A stretch of DNA of 64,000 bases from Sphingobacterium sp. ML3W (GTDB lineage: Bacteria > Bacteroidota > Bacteroidia > Sphingobacteriales > Sphingobacteriaceae). Both the position numbers and the translations under genes were made by a program. Position 1 is the stretch's first letter, and each line of letters begins with the position of its first letter. Below the pieces are notes generated by a model. That model did not search any database and was not told the origin of the DNA. It worked only from the letters and a program-made list of their open reading frames with translations. The stretch lies in the NCBI RefSeq assembly GCF_000747525.1, contig NZ_CP009278.1, positions 1,054,001 to 1,118,000 on the forward strand, read 5' to 3'. This document shows, one piece after another, positions 41,723 to 50,421 of the stretch.

Positions 41723-43060
41723 ATGGAGATAACACAAAGATTTAAAAAGCGTATCAGTCAAATGGATGAAAAATCTGTTGCCATTCTTTTGGCAGTCACA
41801 GCATTTCTATGTTATACTTGTATGTATTCTTTTCGAAAATCGTTTACTGCAGCTTCTTTTGATGACGCTACGGTCTGGGGTATTAATTACAAGGTATGCT
41901 TGGTGATTGCTCAGATGATAGGTTATATGTTCTCTAAATTTTACGGTATCAAATTTATTGCAGAAAGTAAACAAAAGAACCGTGGGCGCTATCTGATTGT
42001 TTTGATCTGCATTTCTTGGCTTAGTCTATTGGCATTTGCTTGGTTCCCTCGTCCTTATAATGTTGCCTTTCTTTTGTTGAACGGTTTCCCTTTAGGTATG
42101 GTATGGGGATTAGTCTTCAGTTACCTGGAAGGTAGGAAATATACCGAAATAATGGGTGCGGTGATGGCTGTTAGTTTAATCTTTGCTTCTGGTCTCATCA
42201 AGACGGTAGGACGTTGGCTGATGCACACTTTTCCGATTAATGAATATTGGATGCCGTTCTGTACTGGTTTTTTGTTTCTTTTACCTTTTATAGCTTGTGT
42301 CTGGCTTTTAGAGCAGGCACCCCATCCTACAGAGCAAGATAAGGCGTTAAGGACAGAACGTGTGGCTATGGATAAGACAAGCAGGAAGGAGTTTTTTAAA
42401 ATGTTTAAACCAGGTATTATATTAACGGTGGTTATCTATACTATGTTGACCATAATACGTGATGTGCGTGATAATTTTGAAATCGAAATATGGGAAATGC
42501 TTCATTTAAAAGGTAACGGTGTTTTTGCAAAAGTTGACGGTATGATTGCGTTGATTGTCTTAATATTAATAGCGCTACTTATCTTGGTCAAGGATAATCT
42601 GAAGGCTTTCAAATTAATTCATATGCTCATCATAAGCGGATTTTTTATAGCGGGGGTTTCAACGTATCTGTTCAGTATCCAAATGATCAGTGGATTAAGC
42701 TGGATGTTGATGGTAGGTCTTGGGTTGTATTTAGCCTATATCCCCTATAATGCCATATTCTTCGAAAGAATGATTGCTACATACAAAATGAAAAGTAATA
42801 TTGGTTTTGTAATGTATTTGGCCGATGCTATTGGCTATTTAGGTAGTTTCTTTGTCTTACTCAATAAAGAGTTATTACCCAATTCAGTGACTTGGGGAAG
42901 TTATTTTATACAATTAGTTTTTTTTACATCAATAATTGGAGGGGGATTATCCTTATTATCATTATACTATTTTGTTCGTAAAAAAGAAGCTGTCGACAAA
43001 AAGGAACAAGAAACAGTGAAATCTTGGTGTGTAAAAAATAGTGACGTTCAAATAAGTTAA
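41723..43060 (+). CDS. DUF5690-family MFS-like membrane transporter
   Basis: 445 residues with about twelve hydrophobic segments beginning at VAILLAVTAFLCYTCMY. Features are YSFRKSFTAASFDD after the first helix, LLLNGFPLGMVWGLVFSYLEGRKYTE in the middle (typical of DUF5690), a cytoplasmic loop near residues 200-225 and IRDVRDNFEIEIWEM before the second half. It belongs to the inner membrane. DUF5690 proteins occur next to phosphonate and amino-compound catabolic genes in Bacteroidota; the substrate is unproven. The FAD oxidoreductase gene follows 13 bp downstream, so the two are co-transcribed from the promoter at 41658-41685. Confidence 0.85.
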   Translation: MEITQRFKKRISQMDEKSVAILLAVTAFLCYTCMYSFRKSFTAASFDDATVWGINYKVCLVIAQMIGYMFSKFYGIKFIAESKQKNRGRYLIVLICISWLSLLAFAWFPRPYNVAFLLLNGFPLGMVWGLVFSYLEGRKYTEIMGAVMAVSLIFASGLIKTVGRWLMHTFPINEYWMPFCTGFLFLLPFIACVWLLEQAPHPTEQDKALRTERVAMDKTSRKEFFKMFKPGIILTVVIYTMLTIIRDVRDNFEIEIWEMLHLKGNGVFAKVDGMIALIVLILIALLILVKDNLKAFKLIHMLIISGFFIAGVSTYLFSIQMISGLSWMLMVGLGLYLAYIPYNAIFFERMIATYKMKSNIGFVMYLADAIGYLGSFFVLLNKELLPNSVTWGSYFIQLVFFTSIIGGGLSLLSLYYFVRKKEAVDKKEQETVKSWCVKNSDVQIS

Positions 43061-43073
43061 CATAAAACATAAA

Positions 43074-44231
43074 ATGGATATAAATAAATATGATTTAATC
43101 GTTGTGGGAGGTGGGATTTTGGGGACTTTTCACGCTTATCATGCTTTATTAAAAGGATTAAAAGTATTACAATTGGAGAAGGATAATTTTCCTATAAGTT
43201 CTACAGTTCGTAATTTTGGACAGGTCGTACCTTCTGGAATGTCCGGTAAATGGTTTGATTACGGGGTTAGAGGATTAGAAATATATAAGGCTATCCAAAA
43301 GGAAATGGATATTTCTGTACGCAATAATGGAAGCATCTACATTGCATCCGATCATGACGAAGTTCAGATTGCACACGAATTGAGTACACATTATAAGCAA
43401 GTTGGCTATGAGCATGAGCTTTGGTCAAAAGAGCAAATATTGGCAGCCTATCCAATGATGCATGCAGATTATGTGAAGGAAGCGATTGTATTTAAGCAGG
43501 AGCTGAGTGTGGAGCCTGAGATGATGATCCATCGTTTACATCAGTATATGCAAAGTAAATTTGAAAAATATACGTTGAGGTTTAATAAGACGGTGATGGC
43601 TTGTGAAGATTATGCTGATTCGGTGAAAATAACAACAAGTGATTTGGAAACCTTTCAGGCGGATAAAGTCGTTATCTGTAATGGATATGAGTTTAAGGTG
43701 CTCTATCGTTCATTATTTGAAGATAGTGGTTTGAAGATTAGTAAATTACAAATGATGCGTACTAAACCGATGAAAACCATGCATCTGCCGGGTAATATCC
43801 TGACAGGACTTACCCTTCGTCGTTATGAAAGTTTTGAAGAGTATTGTCCTTCATTTCACAAGATAGCAGTGCCTGAGCATTATAAAGAATTGCGTGAAAA
43901 TGGTATCCATATCTTATTTAAGCAAGCTGTTGATGGAAGCATCATTATAGGCGATTCGCACGAATATGCTAAAGGCAGTCAATTGGAAGAATTGGGGTTT
44001 TCTATCAATAGCCATATTAATGAATTGATGTTAATGGAAGCAAATCGTATCCTTCCTATGAATCATAATATGATCGCTAGCACATGGGCAGGTTTTTACG
44101 CACAGCATAAAAATGAAATTCTGGAAGTCGATGTTAGCGATCGTATTCATGTACGTACTGGGATCGGCGGTAAGGGGATGACTGCGAGTGCTGGCTATGC
44201 TGAGCAAAGTATTAAGCAGCTATTTGGATAA
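43074..44231 (+). CDS. FAD-dependent oxidoreductase, phosphonatase-associated (TIGR03364 type)
   Basis: 385 residues of the DAO/glycine-oxidase-like fold. The N-terminal dinucleotide-binding motif is YDLIVVGGGILGTFHAYHAL, followed by the conserved TVRNFGQVVPSG and the C-terminal FAD-contact region HVRTGIGGKGMTASAGYAE. TIGR03364 proteins are found beside TIGR03351 phosphonatase-like hydrolases, as here. Related flavoenzymes act on aminoethylphosphonate derivatives, oxidising the C-N bond to give phosphonoacetaldehyde, which the hydrolase at 39934 could then cleave. That pathway is inference from context. A hairpin follows the gene. Confidence 0.88.
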   Translation: MDINKYDLIVVGGGILGTFHAYHALLKGLKVLQLEKDNFPISSTVRNFGQVVPSGMSGKWFDYGVRGLEIYKAIQKEMDISVRNNGSIYIASDHDEVQIAHELSTHYKQVGYEHELWSKEQILAAYPMMHADYVKEAIVFKQELSVEPEMMIHRLHQYMQSKFEKYTLRFNKTVMACEDYADSVKITTSDLETFQADKVVICNGYEFKVLYRSLFEDSGLKISKLQMMRTKPMKTMHLPGNILTGLTLRRYESFEEYCPSFHKIAVPEHYKELRENGIHILFKQAVDGSIIIGDSHEYAKGSQLEELGFSINSHINELMLMEANRILPMNHNMIASTWAGFYAQHKNEILEVDVSDRIHVRTGIGGKGMTASAGYAEQSIKQLFG

Positions 44232-44253
44232 AAGATTTAAATAACAAACGCTG

Positions 44254-44286
44254 GGAATACCTAACAAAAAATTTGGTAGGTATTCC
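44254..44286 (+). terminator. stem-loop after the FAD oxidoreductase gene
   Basis: The perfect 10-bp stem GGAATACCTA/TAGGTATTCC has additional CAAA/TTTG pairing inside. It has no clear T-run, so it is a moderate terminator. Confidence 0.6.
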
Positions 44287-44513
44287 TGGTTATAGACGAA
44301 TTGGTTCTTGACCCTTCATTTTTCCAACAGTGTTATCACAGTTGTTAAAGTCATCATGATTGAATTTTAGGATGTATGTTTTGTGGTGTAAAAAGTATGG
44401 ATTTAGGATTTTAGAATAAATTGATAGGTCGAATTTGGTGGGACAAATAATTTATTGCAATTTTAACAGAGGTCAATGCTATTCGCTGACCCCCTGTTAT
44501 TTAAAACCATTTT

Positions 44514-44987
44514 ATGAAAAACCTAAAAGATCATAGCCTTATTATTATTTTATTCGGAATGATGTTTTTATCTTGCTCAACTCATGATAAAGAAACACAT
44601 GAGCAGAAGCAAAAGATTGTTGGCACCTATCGTTTGGTAGATAGTAAAACAATTAGGGGTAAAGATACAATTGTTGCATTTACGGATACTTTAAGAACAG
44701 AAATGTTTAAAATGTTTAATGAAAGTCATTTCTCGTTCTTTAACCACGACAAAGAAAAAGGGAAGGGAAAAGATCCATTATTTGTCTCTGGTGGTGGTAC
44801 CTATACGCTTAATGGAGTTAATTACCAAGAGCGTTTACAATATTGTAGTATGCGGGATTGGGAAAACAATATATTTGATTTCGAGTTGATTCAAAAAGGC
44901 GATACATTAATTCAAAAGGGAGAAGAAAATCTTCCAGAATTGGGAATCAAACAAGTGATCATTGAAACCTATGTTAAATTAAAATAG
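44514..44987 (+). CDS. hypothetical lipoprotein, lipocalin-like small protein
   Basis: 157 residues; lipobox FLSC predicts a lipidated Cys near residue 21. The mature part reads as a small beta-barrel (IVGTYRLVDSKTIRGKDT, GGGTYTLNGVNYQERLQY, LIQKGDTLIQKGEE), in the style of lipocalin-like DUF domains common in Bacteroidota, but the exact family cannot be named. It is monocistronic with a terminator 50 bases after the stop. No functional link to neighbours is evident. Confidence 0.7.
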   Translation: MKNLKDHSLIIILFGMMFLSCSTHDKETHEQKQKIVGTYRLVDSKTIRGKDTIVAFTDTLRTEMFKMFNESHFSFFNHDKEKGKGKDPLFVSGGGTYTLNGVNYQERLQYCSMRDWENNIFDFELIQKGDTLIQKGEENLPELGIKQVIIETYVKLK

Positions 44988-45035
44988 TTCCCGAATATGG
45001 GGACGCTTGTTTTTTTTATTTAAACATAGCGCATT

Positions 45036-45077
45036 AAAAAACACCTTTCTGCATGAAGTACTGAAAGGTGTTTTTTT
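45036..45077. terminator. bidirectional terminator between convergent genes
   Basis: The stem AAAACACCTTTC/GAAAGGTGTTTT is flanked by A and T runs, with an AGTACT sequence in the loop. It serves the lipoprotein gene and the convergent methyltransferase gene. Confidence 0.88.
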
Positions 45078-45103
45078 ATTGTATCGCTTTAAGCGATAAC
45101 TTA

Positions 45104-45805
45104 TTATTTTCTTTTTTCCATACGTACAAGGTATTGGTCATGTTCATCTTCGAATAAGACCTGAACCACCCAACCTAATTCATGGGATATTTTAATAAGC
45201 ATTTTTTGATCAAGATAGAGCCATTTAAATTTTTCACCAAAATTCCCCTGGTATTGGTATTGGAAGTTGATCTCCCCAAAATAATGGTCAGGTCGCTTGA
45301 TTTTATACTCTTCATATAAGTAATCAATATTTGAAGTGTCAAATAAAAGTTGCCCCCTATCAGTCAGTAAAGTTTCGGCATGGATCAATAATTTCTTAAA
45401 ACCTTCAATATCTCCTGCTAGACCAATACCATTCATTAAAAATAAAAGGGTGTCATATTTTTGGTTTTCAAATTGATAAAAGTCCGCATGATGTATTTTT
45501 TGAACACCTCTTTGTTGCATGATTTGGCAGGCGATATTGGAAATTTCTAATGCCTCTACATCAAAATTCTTATCCTGTAAATATAGACTATGACATCCAG
45601 CACCCGCACCAACATCCAGTACACGACCATCACACAATGAAAGAGCTATGAATTCTAGCTCTGGTATCTCTTCGTCGTCACGGAAAAAAATATCTACAGG
45701 CATCTCTTCAATATCACCATAACTGCTGTGTAAAAGCAGTGGGGCTATCTCTTTTTGATGAATGTAATAATCGTTTAAGGCTTCGCCGTATATATCTCTA
45801 TTCAT
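45104..45805 (-). CDS. class I SAM-dependent methyltransferase
   Basis: 233 residues. Motif I is GRVLDVGAGAGCHSLYL (about residues 78-94), followed by the acidic DVEALEIS and the post-core strand YDTLLFLMNGIGLAG. There is no signal peptide. The substrate is unknown. Its ATG overlaps the end of pncB by 8 bp, so the two are translationally coupled. The DUF family near the C terminus (GNFGEKFKWLYLD) suggests a small-molecule rather than a DNA methylase, but this is only an impression. Confidence 0.85.
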   Translation of the reverse strand: MNRDIYGEALNDYYIHQKEIAPLLLHSSYGDIEEMPVDIFFRDDEEIPELEFIALSLCDGRVLDVGAGAGCHSLYLQDKNFDVEALEISNIACQIMQQRGVQKIHHADFYQFENQKYDTLLFLMNGIGLAGDIEGFKKLLIHAETLLTDRGQLLFDTSNIDYLYEEYKIKRPDHYFGEINFQYQYQGNFGEKFKWLYLDQKMLIKISHELGWVVQVLFEDEHDQYLVRMEKRK

Positions 45806-46970
45806 GAATCATTAAAATTTGTTTTGCCAATTGAATGGTTGCTGGATCACCTGTATTTTTCTTTGGTTCATCAGAGAGCTTGATTACTTGTGTCCATTCA
45901 TCATCTTCTGGTTGGGTTTCTGTCATTTTGAGGACAATATTCATTTGTGGCAAACCTACATCATTGGTGAAATTAGTACCCACTCCAAAGGAATAGCCAA
46001 TTCTACCTTTACAATATTGTGTAATATGAGCGACTTTATCATAATCTAGACCATCTGAAAAAATAATGGTTTTTGATAAAGGGTCGATTCCCTTACTTAC
46101 ATAGTGCATGATAATTTTTTCCGCGAACTCTAACGGGTCTCCACTGTCATGTCTGACGCCGTCAAATAATTTGGTTAACTTTTTGTCGAATTGTTTGAAA
46201 AAAACTTCTGTGGTATAGGTGTCAGATAATGCGATTCCTAAATCGCCACGATAGACATCGGACCAGTGCTCCAATCCCAGTAGGTTTGCCATTTTGTAAC
46301 CATATTTGGCCGCGTGAAACATAAACCATTCATGTGCATGCGTTCCAATTGGTTTCGTTTGGAATTGCATAGCAAGTAATACATTGCTGGTTCCAATGAA
46401 TGTACCTGCTCCATATTGTTTTAAAGTTTCAACCACAAGCTGGTGAACATGAAAAGAATGGCGTCTTCGCGTTCCAAAATCTGCAATTGTAATATCTAGT
46501 TTTTTATATTTTTCAATTTTATTTTTCGCATCTTCAATGACCTGATTATCAGGGAGGCGTTTTTGCGCTGTAATTTCGTAATATAGTTCACATATTAAAG
46601 CCATGATCGGTACTTCCCATAAGATGGTACGGTACCAGTAACCTTCAATTTTAACTTCTAGATTATCGCCAGTTTGGTTGATCGTAATCTCATCCGGGTC
46701 ATAGCGATAACCTTGTAGAAAATCAAAATAAGTGGGGTCGATATAGGGACAGTTTTGAGCGAAAAATGTTTTCTCAGCCTTTGTCAACTTTAAACTCGCC
46801 ATGTCATCGATGGCGGCTCTTAATTTTAAATCAAACCCTGCAGGAAATTTATGCTGACCACGATTGATAAATTGATAGCGAGCCTTTGCTTTGGGAAAGA
46901 GCTTGACAACAGCATATTGCATTGTAAACTTGTAAAAGTCGTTATCTAGTATGGATGTTAATTGAGCCAT
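45798..46970 (-). CDS. pncB: nicotinate phosphoribosyltransferase
   Basis: 390 residues, the normal length. The product converts nicotinate, PRPP and ATP to nicotinate mononucleotide in the NAD salvage pathway. Family landmarks are the N-terminal LDNDFYKFTMQYAV, LRDY-like YWYRTILWEVP, ADFGTRRRHSFHVHQLV, GTSNVLLA, IGTHAHEWFMFHA (with the conserved His block) and VRHDSGDPLEFAEK, followed by IIFSDGLDYDK. It is the first gene of the pair with the methyltransferase. It is cytosolic and likely housekeeping. Confidence 0.96.
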   Translation of the reverse strand: MAQLTSILDNDFYKFTMQYAVVKLFPKAKARYQFINRGQHKFPAGFDLKLRAAIDDMASLKLTKAEKTFFAQNCPYIDPTYFDFLQGYRYDPDEITINQTGDNLEVKIEGYWYRTILWEVPIMALICELYYEITAQKRLPDNQVIEDAKNKIEKYKKLDITIADFGTRRRHSFHVHQLVVETLKQYGAGTFIGTSNVLLAMQFQTKPIGTHAHEWFMFHAAKYGYKMANLLGLEHWSDVYRGDLGIALSDTYTTEVFFKQFDKKLTKLFDGVRHDSGDPLEFAEKIIMHYVSKGIDPLSKTIIFSDGLDYDKVAHITQYCKGRIGYSFGVGTNFTNDVGLPQMNIVLKMTETQPEDDEWTQVIKLSDEPKKNTGDPATIQLAKQILMIHE

Positions 46971-47074
46971 TCGCCTCTTTATATAATATGAATAAGGATG
47001 TAAATTTACTAATTAACATCAATTTAAGGTAATTGTTCGAGAAAACCAATAGATCAATGACTGATTTTTTTCTC

Positions 47075-47115
47075 AAAAAAAGAGGTTTGATATTATTTAT
47101 CAAACCTCTTTTTTA
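47075..47115. terminator. bidirectional terminator upstream of pncB and after the DUF6600 gene
   Basis: The stem GAGGTTTGATA/TATCAAACCTC is flanked by seven A residues on the left and T residues on the right. It ends the minus-strand DUF6600 transcript just before that gene's 3' end at 47124. Confidence 0.85.
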
Positions 47116-47123
47116 TTTTTTGA

Positions 47124-48623
47124 TTATCGAGTTCGTGATCCACTACTACGATTATTCTCGGATTGAGATGTATTCCTTTCTACTGTACTGGAGGAACTTC
47201 TGCTTGAAGAAGAACCGCGGTCCGTTGTAGAAGATTGTACCCTTGCAGGTTGTGCACTTCTGGTCTGTTGTCCTTGTGCAGGTCTACTTGTTCTAGCATC
47301 GTTGCTTGTCGAAGATTGTACCTTTGCAGGTTGTGCACTTCTGGACTGTTGCCCTTGTGCAGGTCTACTTGTTCTAGCATCGTTGCTTGTCGATTGTACT
47401 TTCGCTGGTTGTTCGTTTCTGGCCGGTTGTGTCTGCGTAGTTCTGCTACTTCTAGTAGCTTGTCCTTGTACAGGCTGGCCACTCTTACGTATTTCCTCTT
47501 GTTTTGAAGATGATGTATTACCCCTAGTTCTATCCGTGCGAACTGAACTACTATTTGTTTCAGTTCTGGCGTTGCCTGTAGTAGAAGAGTTATTTACCGT
47601 TGCATTCGAATTATCTCGAGTACGGCTACTACCCGTTACATTACTGCTATTTTGATTTCTGTTGGCCGCTCTATCATTGTTTCGTGTTGTTGTGCTATTA
47701 TTTGAACCAGATCTTACTGTAGCATTTCCCTTGTTATCAATGTAAAGTTCGCGGTTACCTCTCGTACTCGTCATATTGTCTCTATCAGAAATGACCTTAT
47801 CATTTCTATTTTGCAATGATGTATTGTTGTTACGTGTACGTGAAGAAGCTTCAGCAATACGACTCGGTCTTGCATCTGTTCTAGAATTGCGGTCAATATT
47901 AGGACGGTACATGTCTATACTGTTTTTGGTTACACGTGAAGTACCTGCTCTTCCAGAATTATTGATATTTCTTACGCTTACTCGTTTGCCTGTACTGCGT
48001 TCAATATCTGATCTTCTCGGACCTCCATAATAGTTTCTATTGTTGACAATAATTGTGTTATTGATAATCGTGGTTTTATTATAGAAATTATTGTAATTAC
48101 GTGGATGTACATAATAGCGATCCAATCGGTTACTATAGATATTGGATGATCCAACAAATACCCATAAATTCATCGGTAGGTTAATGGAAATATTGATACC
48201 TAAAGGCGCCCAACCATAGTAACCAGAACCTTGTCTCCAATTTACCCAAGCCGGTCCCCACTCATAATCAGGAGTCCATGCCCAACCATAATTATTATTG
48301 TACTCCCATCTGCCATAGTGGAAGGGTGCCCAACCCCATGAATAGTTAGATACCCAAGTGTTTCCATATTCAGTCATGGTCCAATAGCCATTTGTTGAAT
48401 AGGGTTGAAAGTTTGGACCTACATCCGGAATCCACATGTAACCATGTTCTCGGTCATTTACCCAATCTCCGTAGGGAGCGAGTTCATCATAGAACATTTG
48501 GAAAGAAACACCACTCTGGTAATCGTTATACCCGCGCTGGGCAAATGTTGTATTCGGATTTGCGAAAAATAGTATACTGAATATTGCAATTGCAATCAGT
48601 TTTATATGTTTAATTCTTTTCAT
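47124..48623 (-). CDS. DUF6600-domain (YXWGXW-like) secreted repeat protein
   Basis: 499 residues with a signal peptide (about 1-28, ends TTFAQ). The N-terminal half is rich in Trp/Tyr/Gly and shows the DUF6600 sequence style: FYDELAPYGDWVNDREHGYMW, SNYSWGWAPFHYGRWEYNN, YGWAWTPDYEWGPAWVNWR. The C-terminal half (about 200-499) is low-complexity Asn/Ser/Arg/Thr. Near the C terminus lie two full copies and one partial copy of a 26-27-residue repeat (TSRPAQGQQ, SRSAQPAKVQSS); at DNA level the unit starts recur at 47233, 47314 and 47392. Function is unknown; the composition suggests a cell-surface or periplasmic structural protein. It is monocistronic. Confidence 0.85.
   Translation of the reverse strand: MKRIKHIKLIAIAIFSILFFANPNTTFAQRGYNDYQSGVSFQMFYDELAPYGDWVNDREHGYMWIPDVGPNFQPYSTNGYWTMTEYGNTWVSNYSWGWAPFHYGRWEYNNNYGWAWTPDYEWGPAWVNWRQGSGYYGWAPLGINISINLPMNLWVFVGSSNIYSNRLDRYYVHPRNYNNFYNKTTIINNTIIVNNRNYYGGPRRSDIERSTGKRVSVRNINNSGRAGTSRVTKNSIDMYRPNIDRNSRTDARPSRIAEASSRTRNNNTSLQNRNDKVISDRDNMTSTRGNRELYIDNKGNATVRSGSNNSTTTRNNDRAANRNQNSSNVTGSSRTRDNSNATVNNSSTTGNARTETNSSSVRTDRTRGNTSSSKQEEIRKSGQPVQGQATRSSRTTQTQPARNEQPAKVQSTSNDARTSRPAQGQQSRSAQPAKVQSSTSNDARTSRPAQGQQTRSAQPARVQSSTTDRGSSSSRSSSSTVERNTSQSENNRSSGSRTR
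47233..47420 (-). repeat. imperfect tandem repeat coding for the C-terminal 26-27-residue units
   Basis: Unit boundaries (GATTGTAC on the plus strand) lie at 47233, 47314 and 47392, spacings of 81 and 78 bp, both whole codons. The first two units are nearly identical and the third is degenerate, so in-frame slippage is likely. Confidence 0.75.
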
Positions 48624-48882
48624 GACAATTCAATTTTGTAAATCGTGAAAAATAAGTACTTTCAATTTGGTAAGTATGACACCTAAAATAAGCCTATGGT
48701 TTAATTAGACTTCTGTTTTTTTATTAGAAAACTTATTCTATATTATTTTGTTGTGTTTTAGGACTGTAAGTAAACTTACAATGAAAGTAAGTGATTATGG
48801 GTTGATTATAATTACCTATTTTTTGTACCTTTATCCCTTCAATCGTGTCATAAAATAGTATACACAGGAAATATTTATTTTA

Positions 48883-49641
48883 ATGTTAAATAAACTTCAA
48901 TCATTTTTTACCGAATTTGCAAATATTCATCGGTTCTTAACTCGCTTTTGGCGAGAGCTAGTTACACCTCCGTATGAATTTAAAGAAATAATTCGCCAAT
49001 GTTTTGAGATTGGTTATAAATCGTTGCCATTAATCAGTTTAACGGGTTTTATTGTGGGGTTTGTTTTTACGAAACAATCGCGACCATCTTTAGAAGAGTT
49101 TGGAGCCACTTCTTGGTTACCATCTTTAATATCTATAGCTATTATTCGTGCATTGGCGCCACTGGTTACCGCATTGATCGCTTCGGGTAAAATCGGGTCG
49201 CAAGTGGGGGCAGAGCTGAGTTCTATGAATGTCACAGAACAAATTGATGCCATGGAAGTATCGGGAACGAATCCTTTTAAATTTTTAATAGTCAGTCGCA
49301 TTATTGCAACTACAATCGGAATACCGATTTTATGTTTTTATGTGGCAGGCGTTGGGCTATTGGGCGGATATTTGAGTATGGCTGCGAAAGATGACTTAAG
49401 TTTTTTGAGTTTTTTTACACAGGTATTTGAAACAATTGGTTATCAAGATATATGGGCAATGGTTTTTAGAGCTGTTGTATTTGGATTTACTATAGGTGCG
49501 GTGAGCTGCTATTGTGGGTATTACTCTTCTAAAGGAACTGAAGGGGTCGGAAAGGCTGCAAATGCAGCTGTTGTTGCTTCTATGTTCTTGGTTTTTATTG
49601 AGGAAATAATCATCGTGCAAATCTTATCGATAATAAGTTAG
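48883..49641 (+). CDS. mlaE: MlaE-family ABC transporter permease
   Basis: 252 residues, with several membrane helices and the MlaE/YrbE features SLPLISLTGFIVGFVFTKQ, LVTALIASGKIGSQVGAEL and EQIDAMEVSGTNPFKFLIVSRI. It is the inner-membrane permease of an MCE-type (Mla-like) phospholipid transporter. Genes for the ATPase (2 bp downstream) and the MCE-domain substrate-binding protein follow in the same operon, the standard Bacteroidota arrangement. Whether transport maintains outer-membrane asymmetry or runs in the other direction is not shown. Confidence 0.93.
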   Translation: MLNKLQSFFTEFANIHRFLTRFWRELVTPPYEFKEIIRQCFEIGYKSLPLISLTGFIVGFVFTKQSRPSLEEFGATSWLPSLISIAIIRALAPLVTALIASGKIGSQVGAELSSMNVTEQIDAMEVSGTNPFKFLIVSRIIATTIGIPILCFYVAGVGLLGGYLSMAAKDDLSFLSFFTQVFETIGYQDIWAMVFRAVVFGFTIGAVSCYCGYYSSKGTEGVGKAANAAVVASMFLVFIEEIIIVQILSIIS

Positions 49642-49643
49642 AT

Positions 49644-50417
49644 ATGGAAAAAGTTAAAACACCTATTGATTATCAAGATGCTGTCATTACGATACGTGGC
49701 GTCAGTAAATCATTCGGAGAGAACCATGTTTTACGAAATGTTGATTTAGATTTATATCGCGGAGAAAATTTAGTTGTATTGGGTCGTTCCGGTACGGGTA
49801 AATCGGTCCTTATAAAACTGATAGCAGGTTTATTGAAACCGGATTCGGGCTCAATCCATGTTTTAGGTAGCTCTGTTAATGATTTAAGAGATAAAGATTT
49901 GATGCAATTGCGGTTGCGTATTGGTTTTTCATTTCAAAATAGTGCCTTATACGATAGTATGACCGTGCGTGAAAATCTGGAATTTCCACTGATTCGGAAT
50001 AAAAGAAATCTGACACGTACAGAGATTAATAAAGAAGTAGAAGATGTACTTGAAGGGGTAGGATTATCTCAGGCGATTAATCAGATGCCTTCCGAATTGT
50101 CTGGTGGACAGCGGAAAAGAATTGGTATTGCGCGAACATTGATCTTAAGACCAGATATCATGATGTATGATGAGCCAACAGCAGGCTTGGATCCGATAAC
50201 TTGTTTGGATATCAATAGTTTGATAAATGAAGTGCAAGAGCGTTATAAGACATCCTCTATTATTATTACACACGATTTGTCTTGTGCAAAATCGGTGGGA
50301 GATCGCGTGGTAATGCTGTTAGATGGTAAGTTTGAAAGACAGGGATCTTTTAAGGAAATATTTGAAACAAATGATGCGCGAGTTAAAGCGTTTTATGATT
50401 ATAATTTTATTGTTTAA
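49644..50417 (+). CDS. mlaF: MlaF-family ABC transporter ATP-binding protein
   Basis: 257 residues. Walker A is GRSGTGKSVL, the signature is LSGGQRKRIGIAR, Walker B with the catalytic Glu is DIMMYDEPTAGLDP, and the H-loop is IIITHDLSCAKS. It powers the MlaE permease. It is spaced 2 bp after mlaE and 4 bp before mlaD, implying translational coupling. It is cytoplasmic and membrane-associated. Confidence 0.95.
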   Translation: MEKVKTPIDYQDAVITIRGVSKSFGENHVLRNVDLDLYRGENLVVLGRSGTGKSVLIKLIAGLLKPDSGSIHVLGSSVNDLRDKDLMQLRLRIGFSFQNSALYDSMTVRENLEFPLIRNKRNLTRTEINKEVEDVLEGVGLSQAINQMPSELSGGQRKRIGIARTLILRPDIMMYDEPTAGLDPITCLDINSLINEVQERYKTSSIIITHDLSCAKSVGDRVVMLLDGKFERQGSFKEIFETNDARVKAFYDYNFIV

Positions 50418-50421
50418 TTAA

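Noticed and set aside
47235..48030. Plus-strand Cys/Leu-rich frames opposite the DUF6600 gene
   Set aside because: They are antisense shadows of the low-complexity repeat region with no signal peptide logic or start context.
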